Below the pieces are notes generated by a model. It was given only the letters and a program-made list of their open reading frames with translations, made no database searches and was not told the origin of the DNA. A stretch of 64,000 bases of DNA from Lithodes maja. Its lineage: Eukaryota > Arthropoda > Malacostraca > Decapoda > Lithodidae. Positions 10,320 to 21,000 of the stretch are shown here, in pieces; within the stretch, counting starts at the first letter, position 1, and the number at the start of each line of letters is the position of its first letter. The stretch spans positions 1 to 64,000 of the forward strand of contig JBAKBP010007994.1 of NCBI GenBank assembly GCA_037953745.1, written 5' to 3'. Made by a program: the position numbers and the translations under genes.

Positions 10320-11233
10320 TTAGCTAGCTTTCATTACGCGTTATTGCTTCCTTTTATCTTTCTGATGAGGTAGCGTATTTTTGCTGACGTTCCCAGCGTA
10401 TTTTTCTTCACTTAGTGAAGTTTTTTCTGGGTCCCGAGTCAGTTCTTCCCTTTGCCGGAAGTATTTGCTACAGTGGTGTGTTGGCGGTGGTTCCTGTTGT
10501 GATATAATTCAGTGCTTTTTGTTTATATTCCGACATGTTATTGTTATCCGTCTGCCTAGGCCTAGCCAGCCTCTCGTAGCTTTACCACATATACAAGTGT
10601 TATTGAGTTATTTTCTAAATATGTACTACTGTGTGATGTGTGTCCTGGTTTAGTTGTGTATTGGCTAATTCCACGGACTATGTTGGGCCCGGCGTTAGTT
10701 GTGTTTTGGCTACGGGTCCTGTGTTGCGTTCAGATGGTATCTGGACGGGGTGGGTTATTTCCGGCAGGTTTTTCTCGGTTACACCATGAAAATACCCGGC
10801 AGGTTGCCGTGTTTTGGCCACGCGTGGTTTAAAAACAGGCTTGCTTCCCCGGCGAGTGGGTGTCTGTGGCTCCCCAGGACGGCGTCTCTGGGGTGCCTGT
10901 TTCAGGCTCCTTCTGATTCCCGGCGGGTTGGCTGTACCCATCTAACAGTGTTCATACGGACACGTGTTGTTTGTAGTTTTTTCGGTTTTGCAAAGCCAAT
11001 ATAAAACTATGCTGTTGTTGTATTTCCTCCCCGGCGATCTTTTACAAAGATGTGGGATTCGGAACAATTGGGGTTAACTTTTCAACTTTAAATCACCCGG
11101 CGGGTGCAACCTGGTAGGGTGGGATGACCGAATTTGCTAAATTCAGTTTAGTTGACCAGACAATTGAGGGATGCATTGTGTATCGCCTCCTTCAACATAC
11201 GGCAATGTAAGGCACAATTGGGGTTAATGTTTT

Positions 11234-11721
11234 TTAACCCTCCAGCCCCGGCTATGTATTATATATATATTCCTCGAAACCCGGGTGTTTTGGCCGAAAA
11301 ACGTCTAGGCTAGGCTACCGTATATTCGTTAATCAAACTGCTTCCCGCATTCCCGCGCATCCCCAAGCGTAGCTGTGTTATTTACCTGTAGAATGGCATT
11401 AAGTAGAGCTCTCTAAGTCAACTGGTTGAGCTGTGATGATGATTTCATTGGAGATAACTTTATGGCCAAAACAGCCACTTTACACCACTTTTCGATACTT
11501 AACAACAACATACAGGCACACACGAACAAGCAACGCTCTCCTTCTTGTGGCCGGAGATGCGGGGCGTCGGTCCAGCCGGCTGTTGTTTACATGCGTCGGA
11601 CCGACGCCTCGCACACGAAGCTCACAGGCTTTCAACCACTGGGCGTTCAAGAGGCCTTTCGGGTACCTGTTATATGCTTTTTTATGGGCGTTCAAGAGCC
11701 CTTCCGTGGTGAGAGGGTTAA
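11234..11721 (-). mobile_element. TTAA MITE, piggyBac type, family A copy 1
   Basis: Bounded by TTAA at 11234-11237 and 11718-11721. The left end is TTAACCCTCCAGCCCCGG and the inverted right end begins TTAACCCTCTC. The paralogous array unit has the empty site at 13657-13660 (gtttaaaa...ctaatattc), showing a single TTAA before insertion. Its reverse complement matches 17401-17888 and 19349-19837 over almost the full length. Subterminal similarity to piggyBac element 2 ('ctctactcaacgccattcta') suggests this MITE derives from a relative of that transposon. Confidence 0.92.
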
Positions 11722-14700
11722 ACTAATATTCACACCGGGCGGGTGCTCCCTGGAAGGGTGGGAATAACGAATTTACAATTCAGTTAGTTAACCAGACAAT
11801 TGAGGAATACGTTTTGTATGGCCGCCTTCAACATACGGCGATCTAAAAAGATACTTCGGGAGAAGTTAGATCTCGTATATTTGTCAGGCTTCCCAGTTTT
11901 TTATCTACGAGATAATTCGGGGGCCGGCGTCTTTTTTATTTTATTTTTTTTCCAAAATTGAATCTTGAAACAAACACCACCGGAAAGACTTAATCAGTTA
12001 TAAACGCCAGGCTGGTCTTTATATATTATGTCAGAGGGTATTCATAAATCTTTTGGACAAATTAAGATATTCAAAATCTTTTATTTAGGAAACCCCACCG
12101 CGTAGCGAGCTGTAGTCGTTGAGTATTACGTCTCGTTACCCGGCGGGTTATTTAACACTTGTGTGCGAACATGTTTGGGTTAACCTTATGAGCATTAATT
12201 CCTGGAAAAAAAAAAAATTTCCAGAGCTGGGTCCCGGCGGGTCTATGCAGAACCTGGAGTAAGTATCCCTCCAGTCTCTGTCATGGCTACCTTTGCCCCG
12301 GTTTTTGCTTTATGTATTACGCCCTCCTGTTCAGGTATCCCTATTTTTGCGCACACCCTTTGTATAAAATGTGTTAAACTGTCTCGTTTGGTGTGGGTTA
12401 CCTTTCCGGCATTTTTTCTCGTTGCTCCGAGAACACCGTTTTTGTTTACCGAGTTTTAGTCAGGATGGCTCAAAATAGGTCAGTTACCCCGACGAGTTTG
12501 GTCGCTTGAGGGCTCATAAGAAACTGCGTTTTCTGTGGTCGAGCCTGGGATCAGGCTTCCTGTGTTATTCATTGCTTTATGCATTACGCCCTCCTGTAAT
12601 GTATAGTTTAGTGTGGGTTACCTTTCCGGCGTTTTTTCTCATTGCTCCGAGAACACCGTTTTTGTTTACCGAGTTTTAGTCAGGATGACTAAAATAGGTA
12701 AGTTACCCCGACGAGTTTGGTCGTGAGGGCTCATCAGAAACTGCGTTTTCTAGGGTCGAGCCTGGGATCAGGCTTCCTGTTTATTCCCGTCGAGGGGGGC
12801 TCCACACAGTTTTCTAGGTGATCAGGCTGACACCTGTTGGACTAGGTTTTCTCTGCTTTTCAAAGCCATTGAAACAATGCTGTCTGTTTGTTTGGTCTTT
12901 ACCTCCCGGCGACCTTTTTACAAAGAGGTCTGGGGCAGGTATAATTGGTTTGACATTGCATATAAAACCCGGCGGTTGTACCTTCGGGTGGTTATATTAA
13001 CGGATTTGCGATTCGAGTTAATTTGCCAAACAATTGATTGATACAATAGGGTATCACAGCCTTCAAGACGGCGATCTATGAGGGCTTCTGGGAGAAGCCG
13101 GATTAGAGATTAAGATAGGCTTAGACTTTTTATGGGATAAAAAGATGCCTGAATCTTACTAGTGTCTCAAGTGTAAAGGGATACTTGAAAGACTTCATCT
13201 TTAATAAAGATATGCTTCATCTTTATGAGGATTAAGAAGTTATTCTTAATTCTTTTGGACAGGTGAAAGATATGCTGAAATCTTTAATAAACCATTGAAA
13301 CAATGCCGTTTGTTTGGTCTTTCCCTCCCGGCGACCTTTTTACAAAGAGGTCTGGGGCAGGTACAATTGGTTTGACATTGCATATAAAACCCGGCGGTTG
13401 TACCTTTGGGTGGTTCTATTGACTGATTTGCAATCCGTGATCTTTGTATTTCCTCCCCGGCGATCTTTTACAACGAAGTGGGGTTAGGAACATTTGGGGT
13501 TAACTTTTAAACTTTAAATCACCCGGCGGGTGCAACCTGGAAGGGTGGGATGCCCGAATTTGCAAAATTCAGTTTAGTTGGCCAGACATTTGAGGGATGC
13601 ATTGTGTATCGCCTCCTTCAACATACGGCGCTTTAGGGCACAATTGGGGTTAACGTTTAAAAAAAAAACTAATATTCACACCCGGCGGGTGCTCCTTGGA
13701 GGGATGGGAATAACGAATTTACGATTCAGTTAGTTAACCAGACAATTGAGGGATACATTTTGTATCGCCGCCTTCAACATACGGCGATCTAAAAAGATAC
13801 TTCGGGAGAAGTTAGATCTCGTATATTTGTCAGGCTTCCCAGTTTTTGATCTACGAGATAATTCGGGGACCGGCGTCTTTTTTAGGGGAGTTTTTTCCAA
13901 AATTGAATCTTGACACAAACACCACCGGAAAGACTTCATCAGTTATAAACGCCATGCTGGTCTTTATATATTATGTCAGAGGGTATTCATAAATCTTTTG
14001 GACAAATTAAGATATTCTGAAATCTTTTACTTAGGAAACCCCACCGCGTAGCGAGCTGTCGTCGTTCAGTATTACGTCTCGTTACCCGGCGGGTTATTTA
14101 ACACTTGTGTGCGAACATTTTTGGGTTAACCTTATGAGCATTAATTCCTGGAAATTTTATTTTTTTCCAGAGCTGGGTCCCGGCGGGTCTATGCAGAACC
14201 TGGAGTAATTATCCCACCAGTCTCTGTCATGGCTACCTTTGCCCCGGTTTTTGCTTTATGCATTACGCCCTCCTGTTCAGGTATCCCTATTTTTGCGCAC
14301 ACCCTTTGTATAAAATGTGTTAAAATGTCTCGTTTGGTGTAGGTTACCTTTCCGGCGTTTTTTCTCGTTGCTCCGAGAACGCCGTTTTTGTTTACCGAGT
14401 TTTAGTCAGGATGGCTCAAAATACTGTAGGTAAGTTACCCCGACGAGTTTGGTCGCTTGAGGGCTCATAAGAAACTGCGTTTTCTGTGGTCGAGCCTGGG
14501 AGCAGGCTTCCTGTGTTATTCATTGCTTTATGCATTACGCCCTCCTGTAATGTATAGTTTAGTGTGGGTTACCTTTCCGGCGTTTTTCTCGTTGCTCCGA
14601 GAACACCGTTTTTGTTTACCGAGTTTTAGTCAGGATGGCTAAAAATAGGTAAGTTACCCTGACGAGTTTGGTCGCTTGAGGGCTCATCAGAAACTGCGTT

Positions 14701-14910
14701 TTCTATGGTCGAGCCTGGGATCAGGCTTCCTGAGTTATTCCCGTCGAGGGGGGCTCCACTCAGTTTTCTAGGTGATCAGGCTGACACCTGTTGGCCTTGG
14801 TTTTCTCTGCTTTTCAAAGCCATTGAAACAATGCTGTCTGTTTGTTTGGTCTTTACCTCCCGGCGACCTTGTTACAAAGAGGTCTGGGGCAGGTATAATT
14901 GGTTTGACAT

Positions 14911-15081
14911 TAATAATATTAATATTAATATTAATAATAATAATAATAATGTTTATTCAGTTAGCAATTTACAGAGTTGGTACCACATAGTATATTATAA
15001 ATATGACATGTGCCAGCCTTGCATAATTCCAACTAAGGATAGCCCAATAAGGCCGTTAGGCGTATTTTCATTGGGGTCCTT
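14911..15081 (-). mobile_element. LINE/SINE 3'-tail insertion with (ATT)n end
   Basis: Absent from paralogous repeat units, where 'ggtttgacatt' runs directly into 'gcatataaaaccc'. Read on the minus strand the insert ends in 'aataaaca' followed by (ttatt)n-type repeats, as retroposed 3' ends do. The remainder is unrecognised. Confidence 0.6.
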
Positions 15082-16060
15082 GTATATAAAACCCGGCGGT
15101 TGTACCTTCGGGTGGTTATATTAACGGATTTGCGATTCGAGATAATTTGCCAAACAATTGATTGATACAATAGGGTATCACGGCCTTCAAGACGGCGATC
15201 TATGAGGGCTTCTGGGAGAAGCCGGATTAGAGATTAAGATAGGCTTAGACTTTTTATGGGATAAAAAGATGCCTGAATCTTACTAGTGTTTCAAGTGTAA
15301 AGGGTTACTTGAAAGACTTCATCTTTAATAAAGGTATGCTTCATCTTTATGAGGATTAAGAAGTTATGCTTAATTCTTTTGGGCAGATAAAAGATATGCT
15401 GACCTCTTTAATAAGCCATTGAAACAATGCCATTTGTTTGTTTAGTCTTTCCCTCCCGGCGACCTTTTTACAAAGAGGCCTGGGGCAGGTACAATTGGTT
15501 TGACATTGCATATAAAACCCGGCGGTTGTACCTTCGGGTGGTTATATTAACTGATTTGCAATTCGCGATAATTTGCCAAACAATTGATTGATACAATAGG
15601 GTATCACGGCCTTCAAGACGGCGATCTATGAGGGCTTCTGGGTGACGCCAGATTAGAGATTAAGATAGGCTTAGACTTTTTATGGGATAAAAAGATGCCG
15701 GAATCTTACTAGTGTTTCAAGTGTAAAGGGATACTTAAAAGACTTCATCGTTAATAAAGATAGGCTTCATCTTTATGAGGATTCAGAAGATATGCTTAAA
15801 TCTTCTGGACAGGTAAAGATATGCTGAAATCTTTAATATGATACTAAAGGACAACGAAAAGTAGTGGTGGAGTGCTACGGTTCGTTGACCGGCGGTTTTG
15901 AGGCACATGTTTTGTACCGTTTTTTGGGTGTAACCCTATGAGCTTTAATCCCCGGAAAATTCTCTTTCCAGGGCGGATTACCGGTGTTGCACCAGGTGAC
16001 CAGGTAGTTCCCGGGGGCGGGGTAGTTTTCCCCCAGTCTCTGTCGTGTCGGCACTTGAAC

Positions 16061-16470
16061 CTCTCATGGCTGTATGTTCAACGCCGTTAAGCTCAAGTAG
16101 CCCTATCTTATTTTGATTTGTTAATGAAATAATTTAATAGCTGAATCATAATAAACATATATATTTTCTATGATTATATTATGATAATATTGTGTTTATT
16201 TATAGTAATTTATTTTAATACAATTAAATATAAATTAAATTAATTAGTATACTTTATGTATTTGCTCACCAGCTCTGCTTTCAATGTGTTAATGAGCTAT
16301 GGGAGCTTTTAATTATCATAAACCTTTACGGGACTCGGACGAGGGCTCCCCGTTCAGGGAGTATACTGAGCTCGCAAGCGAGGGACAGCCACAACCAAGG
16401 TGTATGGCGATACTCACAGTCGTACCTCACCCGCCGGACGATAACGCCGGCGGGCGGACCTGACGCTCTG
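16061..16470. other. AT-rich segment and unassigned open frame before the recombinase
   Basis: 16120-16260 is very AT-rich. From about 16321 to 16461 an open frame without Met reads LRDSDEGSPFREYTELASEG and then PQPRC, ending at TGA. It may be a remnant of a coding region upstream of the recombinase. No family was recognised. Confidence 0.3.
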
Positions 16471-18090
16471 ATGACGGACGAGAACAGGTCGAGTTCCATT
16501 TATCTCTTTTCCGCCGCCAGACGCGTCTCTTATGTGCCACGTAGTCAACAAACTACAGGATTAGCGAGGCGTAGTCTCGCTAATCGCGCCCCTGTGGCCG
16601 GCGCAGTGTGGTACCGGCATTTGAACACGTGGTGCCCGCACCCAGTGTCCCTCCTGGTCGGGTTGTTCCACTTAGAACACAATTGGCAACCTAGAAACCT
16701 CGCAGACTTGTTCATTTTGGACATTCAGGAGGCCAAGTGGCTAGCACCTTATGGTAGCGACGTGACCAAAATATTCACGAATCAATATACCCAGTCTACA
16801 AAGCGACAGTTTCAATCGCATTGGAAAGCTTTTACGTCTCGGATTCTTAGAAAAAAAAAAAAATGTGCCCTCAGTGGCGTTGGTTGTTTTTTATTTAATT
16901 TATCTGTTCATGCAGAAACATTTATCTGAAAGTGATTTATGTGGGCAGGTTTTAAACTCCGCCCACCTCTCCGTCAGCTCAGGCCTACATGGTCTCTGGA
17001 CAAAGCATCGTCGTTATTCTCGTTCCCGTTTGTACCAAAGACTGCAGATTTTACAAAAGGGCAGTATTCCTTATGGCTTTGGCTACCGGGAACAGAGTAT
17101 CTGAGCTGGCGGCGATGAGCAACGCACCTAATTGCCTCAGGTTTGATAGGCTTCATGAGTGTATTCACATTGCACCTTCCCCAGGATTCATAGCCGAGAT
17201 TGAGCACAGTGAACACGTGTTTTCAGAGTTCACGGTGCCGGCGTTCAACAGGGGAAAGGTGCACCATCTTTTTTGCCCAGTGCAAGCTCTAACCAAATAT
17301 TTAAGAGTGGCACCTCTAAATCACCAGGGTGCTTTATGGGTCACAAGTCCGGGTGAACGATTGATGGAGCGTACACTGGCTTCTCTCTTGGTCGAGGACT
17401 TTAACCCTTCCTTCCCGGATGCCCTCATGTACGCCCATAAAAAAGCATGTAACAGGTACCCGGAAGGCCTCATATGCACCCACGACGTCACAGCCTGTGA
17501 GCTTGCTGTGCGAGGCGTCGGTCCGACGCATGTAAACAACAGCCGGCTGGACCGACGCTCCGCATCTCCGGCCACAAGAAGGAGAGCGTCGCTTGTTCTT
17601 GTGTGCCTGTATGTTGTTGTTCAGTATCGAAAAGTGGTGTAAAGTGGCTGGTTTGGCCATAAAGTTATCTCCAATGAAATCATCATCACAGCTCACCCAG
17701 TTGACTTAGAGAGCTCTACTTAATGCCATTTTACAGGTAAATAACACAGCTACGCTTGGGGATGCGCGGGAATGCGGGAAGCAGTCTGATTAACGAATAT
17801 ACAGTAGCCTAGCCTAGACGTTTTTCGGCCAAAACACCCGGGTTTCGAGGAATATATATATAATACATAACCGGGGCTGGAGGGTTAAAGAGAAGCATCC
17901 CGGCGTTGTGGGTAAGACCCACGATTTACGCAAGGGGACAGCCTCTTTACGTTTCCTTAATAATCTTTCGGTGAAAGTTATTACGTCCACGCAGTTGTGG
18001 GCCTCTAATCAGGAGTTTTTGCCTCGATACCTTTCAGTAGCTCTGGACAACCCTTCCTTGCCATGTATCGCTTTACGGCAGAGGGTCTAG
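16471..18090 (+). pseudogene. DIRS-type tyrosine recombinase, frameshifted and split by a MITE
   Basis: A phage-integrase-type recombinase would integrate the element's circular DNA. The N-terminal core-binding part is visible at ~16700-16860 (YTQSTKRQFQSHWKAF), followed by a helix-rich segment in another frame (VALVVFYLIYLFMQKHLSES, ~16870-16930). The catalytic domain begins at ~17065 with MALATGNRVSELAAMS, holding the first arginine. After the 17401-17888 insertion, the C-terminal part reads THDLRKGTASLRFL (His/Arg box, ~17915-17960) and FLPRYLS (nucleophile tyrosine, ~18020) and stops at 18090. At least two frame changes lie between 16860 and 17060, one next to an A13 run. The motif set matches DIRS/Ngaro-type recombinases better than bacterial integrases. 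Not functional as it stands. Confidence 0.82.
17401..17888 (+). mobile_element. TTAA MITE, family A copy 2, inserted in the recombinase gene
   Basis: TTAA at 17401-17404 and 17885-17888. The left end is TTAACCCTTCCTTCCCGGA and the right end is ...GGGGCTGGAGGGTTAA. The recombinase frame is VEDF up to the first TTAA and, counting a single TTAA, resumes in frame with EKHPGVVGKTHDLRK after the second, so excision of this piece would restore the phase at this point. Full-length similarity to 11234-11721 (inverted) and 19349-19837. Confidence 0.92.
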
Positions 18091-18575
18091 GTGGCCCTTT
18101 TAGTCACGTTTTGTTTAATTTCAAGAAAAGGGGGGGGGGTGCAGTCAGTGTGACATAGGACACCCTAGACCCCTCCGGAATTACTTCTGCATAAGTACAC
18201 GAGTTCAGTACTTCTACGAATGTACAAGAATTCATTTATGTTTGGTTATATTTTTAGGAATATATCCACTAGTTAATGGGGTTTATATGTGCACATGTAA
18301 ACTTATAAGTTTTTAGTTTTCACCACTTACTTTAAGTGGGGTGCCTTCTTAACTAGCAGATCTGTGCACAGAGTCTCAGAGTTAACCCTTTTCAAGCAGG
18401 CTTCTTTGAAGCACGCTCCTGCTTGTACCCCTTTTTTGAAGATTTAGGCTGTATAAAGTTTATGCACCCGAATATCTCTTTTTTACAAAAGTAAGAATAC
18501 TATGTGGTTGTTTGATTATCTGCTTTTCTAGAGTTATGATATGATTACGAATGTCCCCCTCCAGTCTTAGAAATC
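18091..18575. other. Region between recombinase and ICR
   Basis: Contains a G10 run near 18132 and no frame of interest. It forms the 3' non-coding part of the DIRS-like element. Confidence 0.5.
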
Positions 18576-18683
18576 AGGCATGTTCGTCAATGATGGAGGG
18601 GCCACTAATAAATTATAGGTTTGACTCCTGTAAGGAGATAAAGAAAACCTAATATTTAGTAGTGGCCCCGCAATCATTGACGA
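18576..18683. repeat. Internal complementary region (ICR) of the DIRS-like element
   Basis: 18576-18612 is the exact complement of the left outer end (8425-8461). 18605-18683 is nearly the complement of the right outer end (19035-19112), differing by one substitution and a 2-base indel in the parts compared. The two halves overlap at the TTT/AAA. In DIRS1 the ICR templates the joining of ends into a circle. Here the left half carries the left-specific 'cctcc' variant and the right half the right-specific variant, which a random duplication of one end would not produce. Confidence 0.85.
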
Positions 18684-18755
18684 CTGGGGCCCTCCCGACC
18701 ATCCCCTTCCCATTCGTTGATGTATTAAGGATTTTGGTTTACTTGATATGTCAGT
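18684..18755. other. Spacer between ICR and right terminal repeat
   Basis: Short unique sequence; nothing recognised. Confidence 0.5.
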
Positions 18756-19112
18756 GAAGGAAGAATGACGCCTGAATCAGCGTCTGGTCAAAGATCCACA
18801 CAAGTACATCTACGATATGATGGAAAGCTTATTGGATAGTTATTCTTATTTTCTGTTTGTTTTTTATTTTTTACAAAGTTTTTTCGTAGTGAGAACCCAA
18901 TTCATAATGACTGAAGCCATGAGTGAGGTCGCGTGCGCTCATGATGAAGGCTCCTCAGATTTTAAATGCTCTGCGTGGTAGATTCAAACTACGGCGGATT
19001 AGTGTTTGAAGAGGATGCCTTATGTAATAGGCATGTTCGTCAATGATTACGGGGCCACTACTAAATATTAGGTTTTCTTTATCTCCTCTTACAGGAGTCA
19101 AACCTATAATTT
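18756..19112 (-). repeat. Right inverted terminal repeat of the DIRS-like element
   Basis: Inverted copy of 8425-8695 plus 10024-10072, with an outward extension of about 50 bases (aatattaggttttctttatc and onward) that the left repeat lacks. It contains the empty TA site (18805-18806) of the transposon that interrupts the left repeat. Confidence 0.9.
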
Positions 19113-19348
19113 GGGAACTTGGAAATACTAAAAACAAGAATTACAAAACTATACACTAAATTAATTTATGTTGGTATGCCTGGAGATCTGAGCACACTGG
19201 ATACATACAGTAGGGTCTCACATAAAACGAGTATATGGTCGATAAACGAGGTCGTTTTATGTGAACACGCTTTATGTGAAACACGAAACCTATGGGGAAA
19301 ATGGATATTGGTCGATGGGTCACTTGTTTCCGTGTTTTTTTTTTTTTT

Positions 19349-19837
19349 TTAAAACCCTTCGTTCCCGGAAGGGCTCTTGAACGCCCATAAAAAAGCATAC
19401 CAGAGCTGCCCGGAAGGGCTCTGTAACGCCCAGTGGTTGAAAGCCTGTGAGCTTGGTGTGCGAGGCGTCGGTCCGACGCATGTAAACAACAGCCGGCTGG
19501 ACCGACGCCCCGCATCTCCGGCCACAAGAAGGAGAGCGTCGCTTGTTCGTGTGTGCCTGTATGTTGTTGTTAAGTATCGAAAAGTAGTGTAAAGTGGCTG
19601 TTTTTGCCATAAAGTTATCTCCAATGAAATCATCATCACAACTGAACCAGTTGACTTAGAGAGCTCTACTTAACGCCATTCTACAGGTAAGAAACACATC
19701 TACACTTGGGGATGCGCGGGAATGCGGAAGCAGTCAGAATAACAAAGATACGGTAGCCTAGGCTAGACGTTTTTCGGCCAAAACCCCTGGTTTTCGGGGA
19801 ATATATATATAATACATAGCCGGGGCTGGAGGGTTAA
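19349..19837 (+). mobile_element. TTAA MITE, family A copy 3, inside the Tigger element
   Basis: Right end ...GGGGCTGGAGGGTTAA (TTAA 19834-19837). The left end is TTAA at 19349-19352 followed by AACCCTTCG, two bases longer than in the other copies and preceded by a T-run. The interior matches 17401-17888 and, inverted, 11234-11721. Same internal 'ctctacttaacgccattcta' block. Confidence 0.88.
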
Positions 19838-20819
19838 TGCATACCAAAACATATATAAGTGATAAGTTATAAATAAAAATGATAAAATAGGCATATTGTA
19901 GCTTACCTTAAATCTAATGGGGATTATGTACAGGGGGCGAGGGGTTCCGAGGCATCTGGGAGGTAACTCATCGCCGTCGGAAGACGACGCCGTGTGACCC
20001 AGAGCTCTGAGGGTGGCGAGTGAACGTGTGCCAGACATCTCCTGCACGTCCCTCATAAAGCCCTCAAACTCGTCATTTGAAGGGCCAGGCTGGGGCTCGT
20101 TTGATGGGCCAGGCTGGGTCTCGTTTGATGGGCCAGGCTGGGGCTCGTCGGCAGGGGCAGGCTGTGGCGCATTGGCAGGGAGAATGTACCGAGTCATGAG
20201 GGTCTGCCTTCGCTCATTAACTCTCGGGTTGTGTTGGTCTGTGTAGCCACGAAAGAGAAATTTCAACTGTTGACAGAATTCCTCCCTTTTAAAAGTGTTG
20301 GGTTCAAACTCAAGAATAATCTCTTTTATGGACTCAGCCCCTGATTTGAAATGGTCCCTTCCCTTTGCACTCGAACCTCAGCTGGCTGCCTGTTTTCCCC
20401 TAGCTCGTCCTCAATGTTTAATTCTGCTACAATCCCGTCAGGTAACTGTTCATTACCTTCAGCATTAATCTCTAATATTTCCTCTGCTGTCACTTCATCA
20501 AACCCTGGGACCTGCCTTGCCACCTCCACTGTTAGGGCTACACTGTCCGCGAGTCGCTGAGCACCTGCCGTTCTGGTCACCAGGTGTGGAGTCAGTTTCT
20601 TCCACGACCTCTGAATCGTTGCATCATTAATATCTTTCCATGCCAAGAGGAGATTATCAATAGCATCCTTGATGGTAAATTGTCTCCAAAATTGCTTAAT
20701 TGTTATGGCATGTGGGTTGGGTGCTAGCAGGTAAGGGTCTGCAGGCTGAGCGGCAGGCTGGGCGGCAGGCTGAGCAGGCTGGGCAGCTGGATCGTCTGGA
20801 TCTTCAGCTTGTGGGCTGT

Positions 20820-21000
20820 GAGGGGCTGCTTGTGGGATGGGAGGGTCTGCTTGTGGGATGGGAGGGTCTGCTTGTGGGATGGGAGGGTCTGCTTGTGGGA
20901 TGGGAGGGTCTGCTTGTGGGATGGGAGGGGCTGAATGTGGGATGGGAGGGGCTGCTTGTGGGATGGGAGGGGCTGCTTGTGGGATGGGAGGGGCTGCTTC
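20820..21000. repeat. 24-bp tandem repeat in the Tigger transposase
   Basis: 'tgcttgtgggatgggagg' recurs about eight times with a 24-base period. On the coding strand it makes an eight-residue repeat (PPIPQADP and PPIPQAAP). It is followed by a second, shorter repeat of Ala-Gln-Pro (about 20740-20790). This is unlikely to be catalytic and lies after the third catalytic Asp. Confidence 0.88.

Larger units (their letters stand above)
10320..16060 (+). repeat. Long array of diverged tandem repeats inside the DIRS-like element
   Basis: The same ordered modules recur. The pair at ~11015-12240 and ~13440-14190 share 'tcctccccggcgatctttta', 'aaatcacccggcgggtgcaa' and 'gggatgcattgtgtatcgcc'. A 'ttacctttccggcg...gagaacaccgtttttg' module recurs at ~12400, 12615, 14340 and 14570. 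A ~430-bp module with 'cctcccggcgacctttttac' and 'aaaacccggcggttgtacct' recurs at ~12855, 13300 (short), 14815 and 15415. Modules appear distantly related, sharing (C)CCGGCGGG cores. No frame longer than ~150 codons exists and none resembles RT, RNase H or gag. The array occupies the place where a DIRS element normally carries those genes. Function unknown. Confidence 0.8.
8425..19112 (+). mobile_element. DIRS-like tyrosine-recombinase element with ICR, no RT seen
   Basis: The outer parts are inverted repeats: 8425-8695 continued at 10024-10072, against 18756-19112. Inside the right repeat, 18576-18683 contains the complement of the left outer end joined to the complement of the right outer end. 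This is the ICR arrangement characteristic of DIRS1-type retroelements. The right inverted repeat extends about 50 bases further out than the left, as reported for DIRS1. All three junctions carry TTT (8425-8427, 19110-19112 and its complement in the ICR). A tyrosine recombinase lies immediately upstream of the ICR on the plus strand. No reverse transcriptase, RNase H or gag frame was recognised; 10.3-16.06 kb is a repeat array. Four later insertions lie within the span, so the unfilled element would be about 8.2 kb. Confidence 0.75.

Noticed and set aside
11020..14200. Large direct repeats considered as LTRs of a retrotransposon
   Set aside because: They do not have TG...CA ends, no pol genes lie between them, and further modules repeat inside and outside. 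A tandem array fits better.
17334..17696. Minus-strand frame of 120 codons with relatives at 11426 and 19320
   Set aside because: The shared frame is only the MITE sequence, and differing lesions in each copy show no coding constraint.
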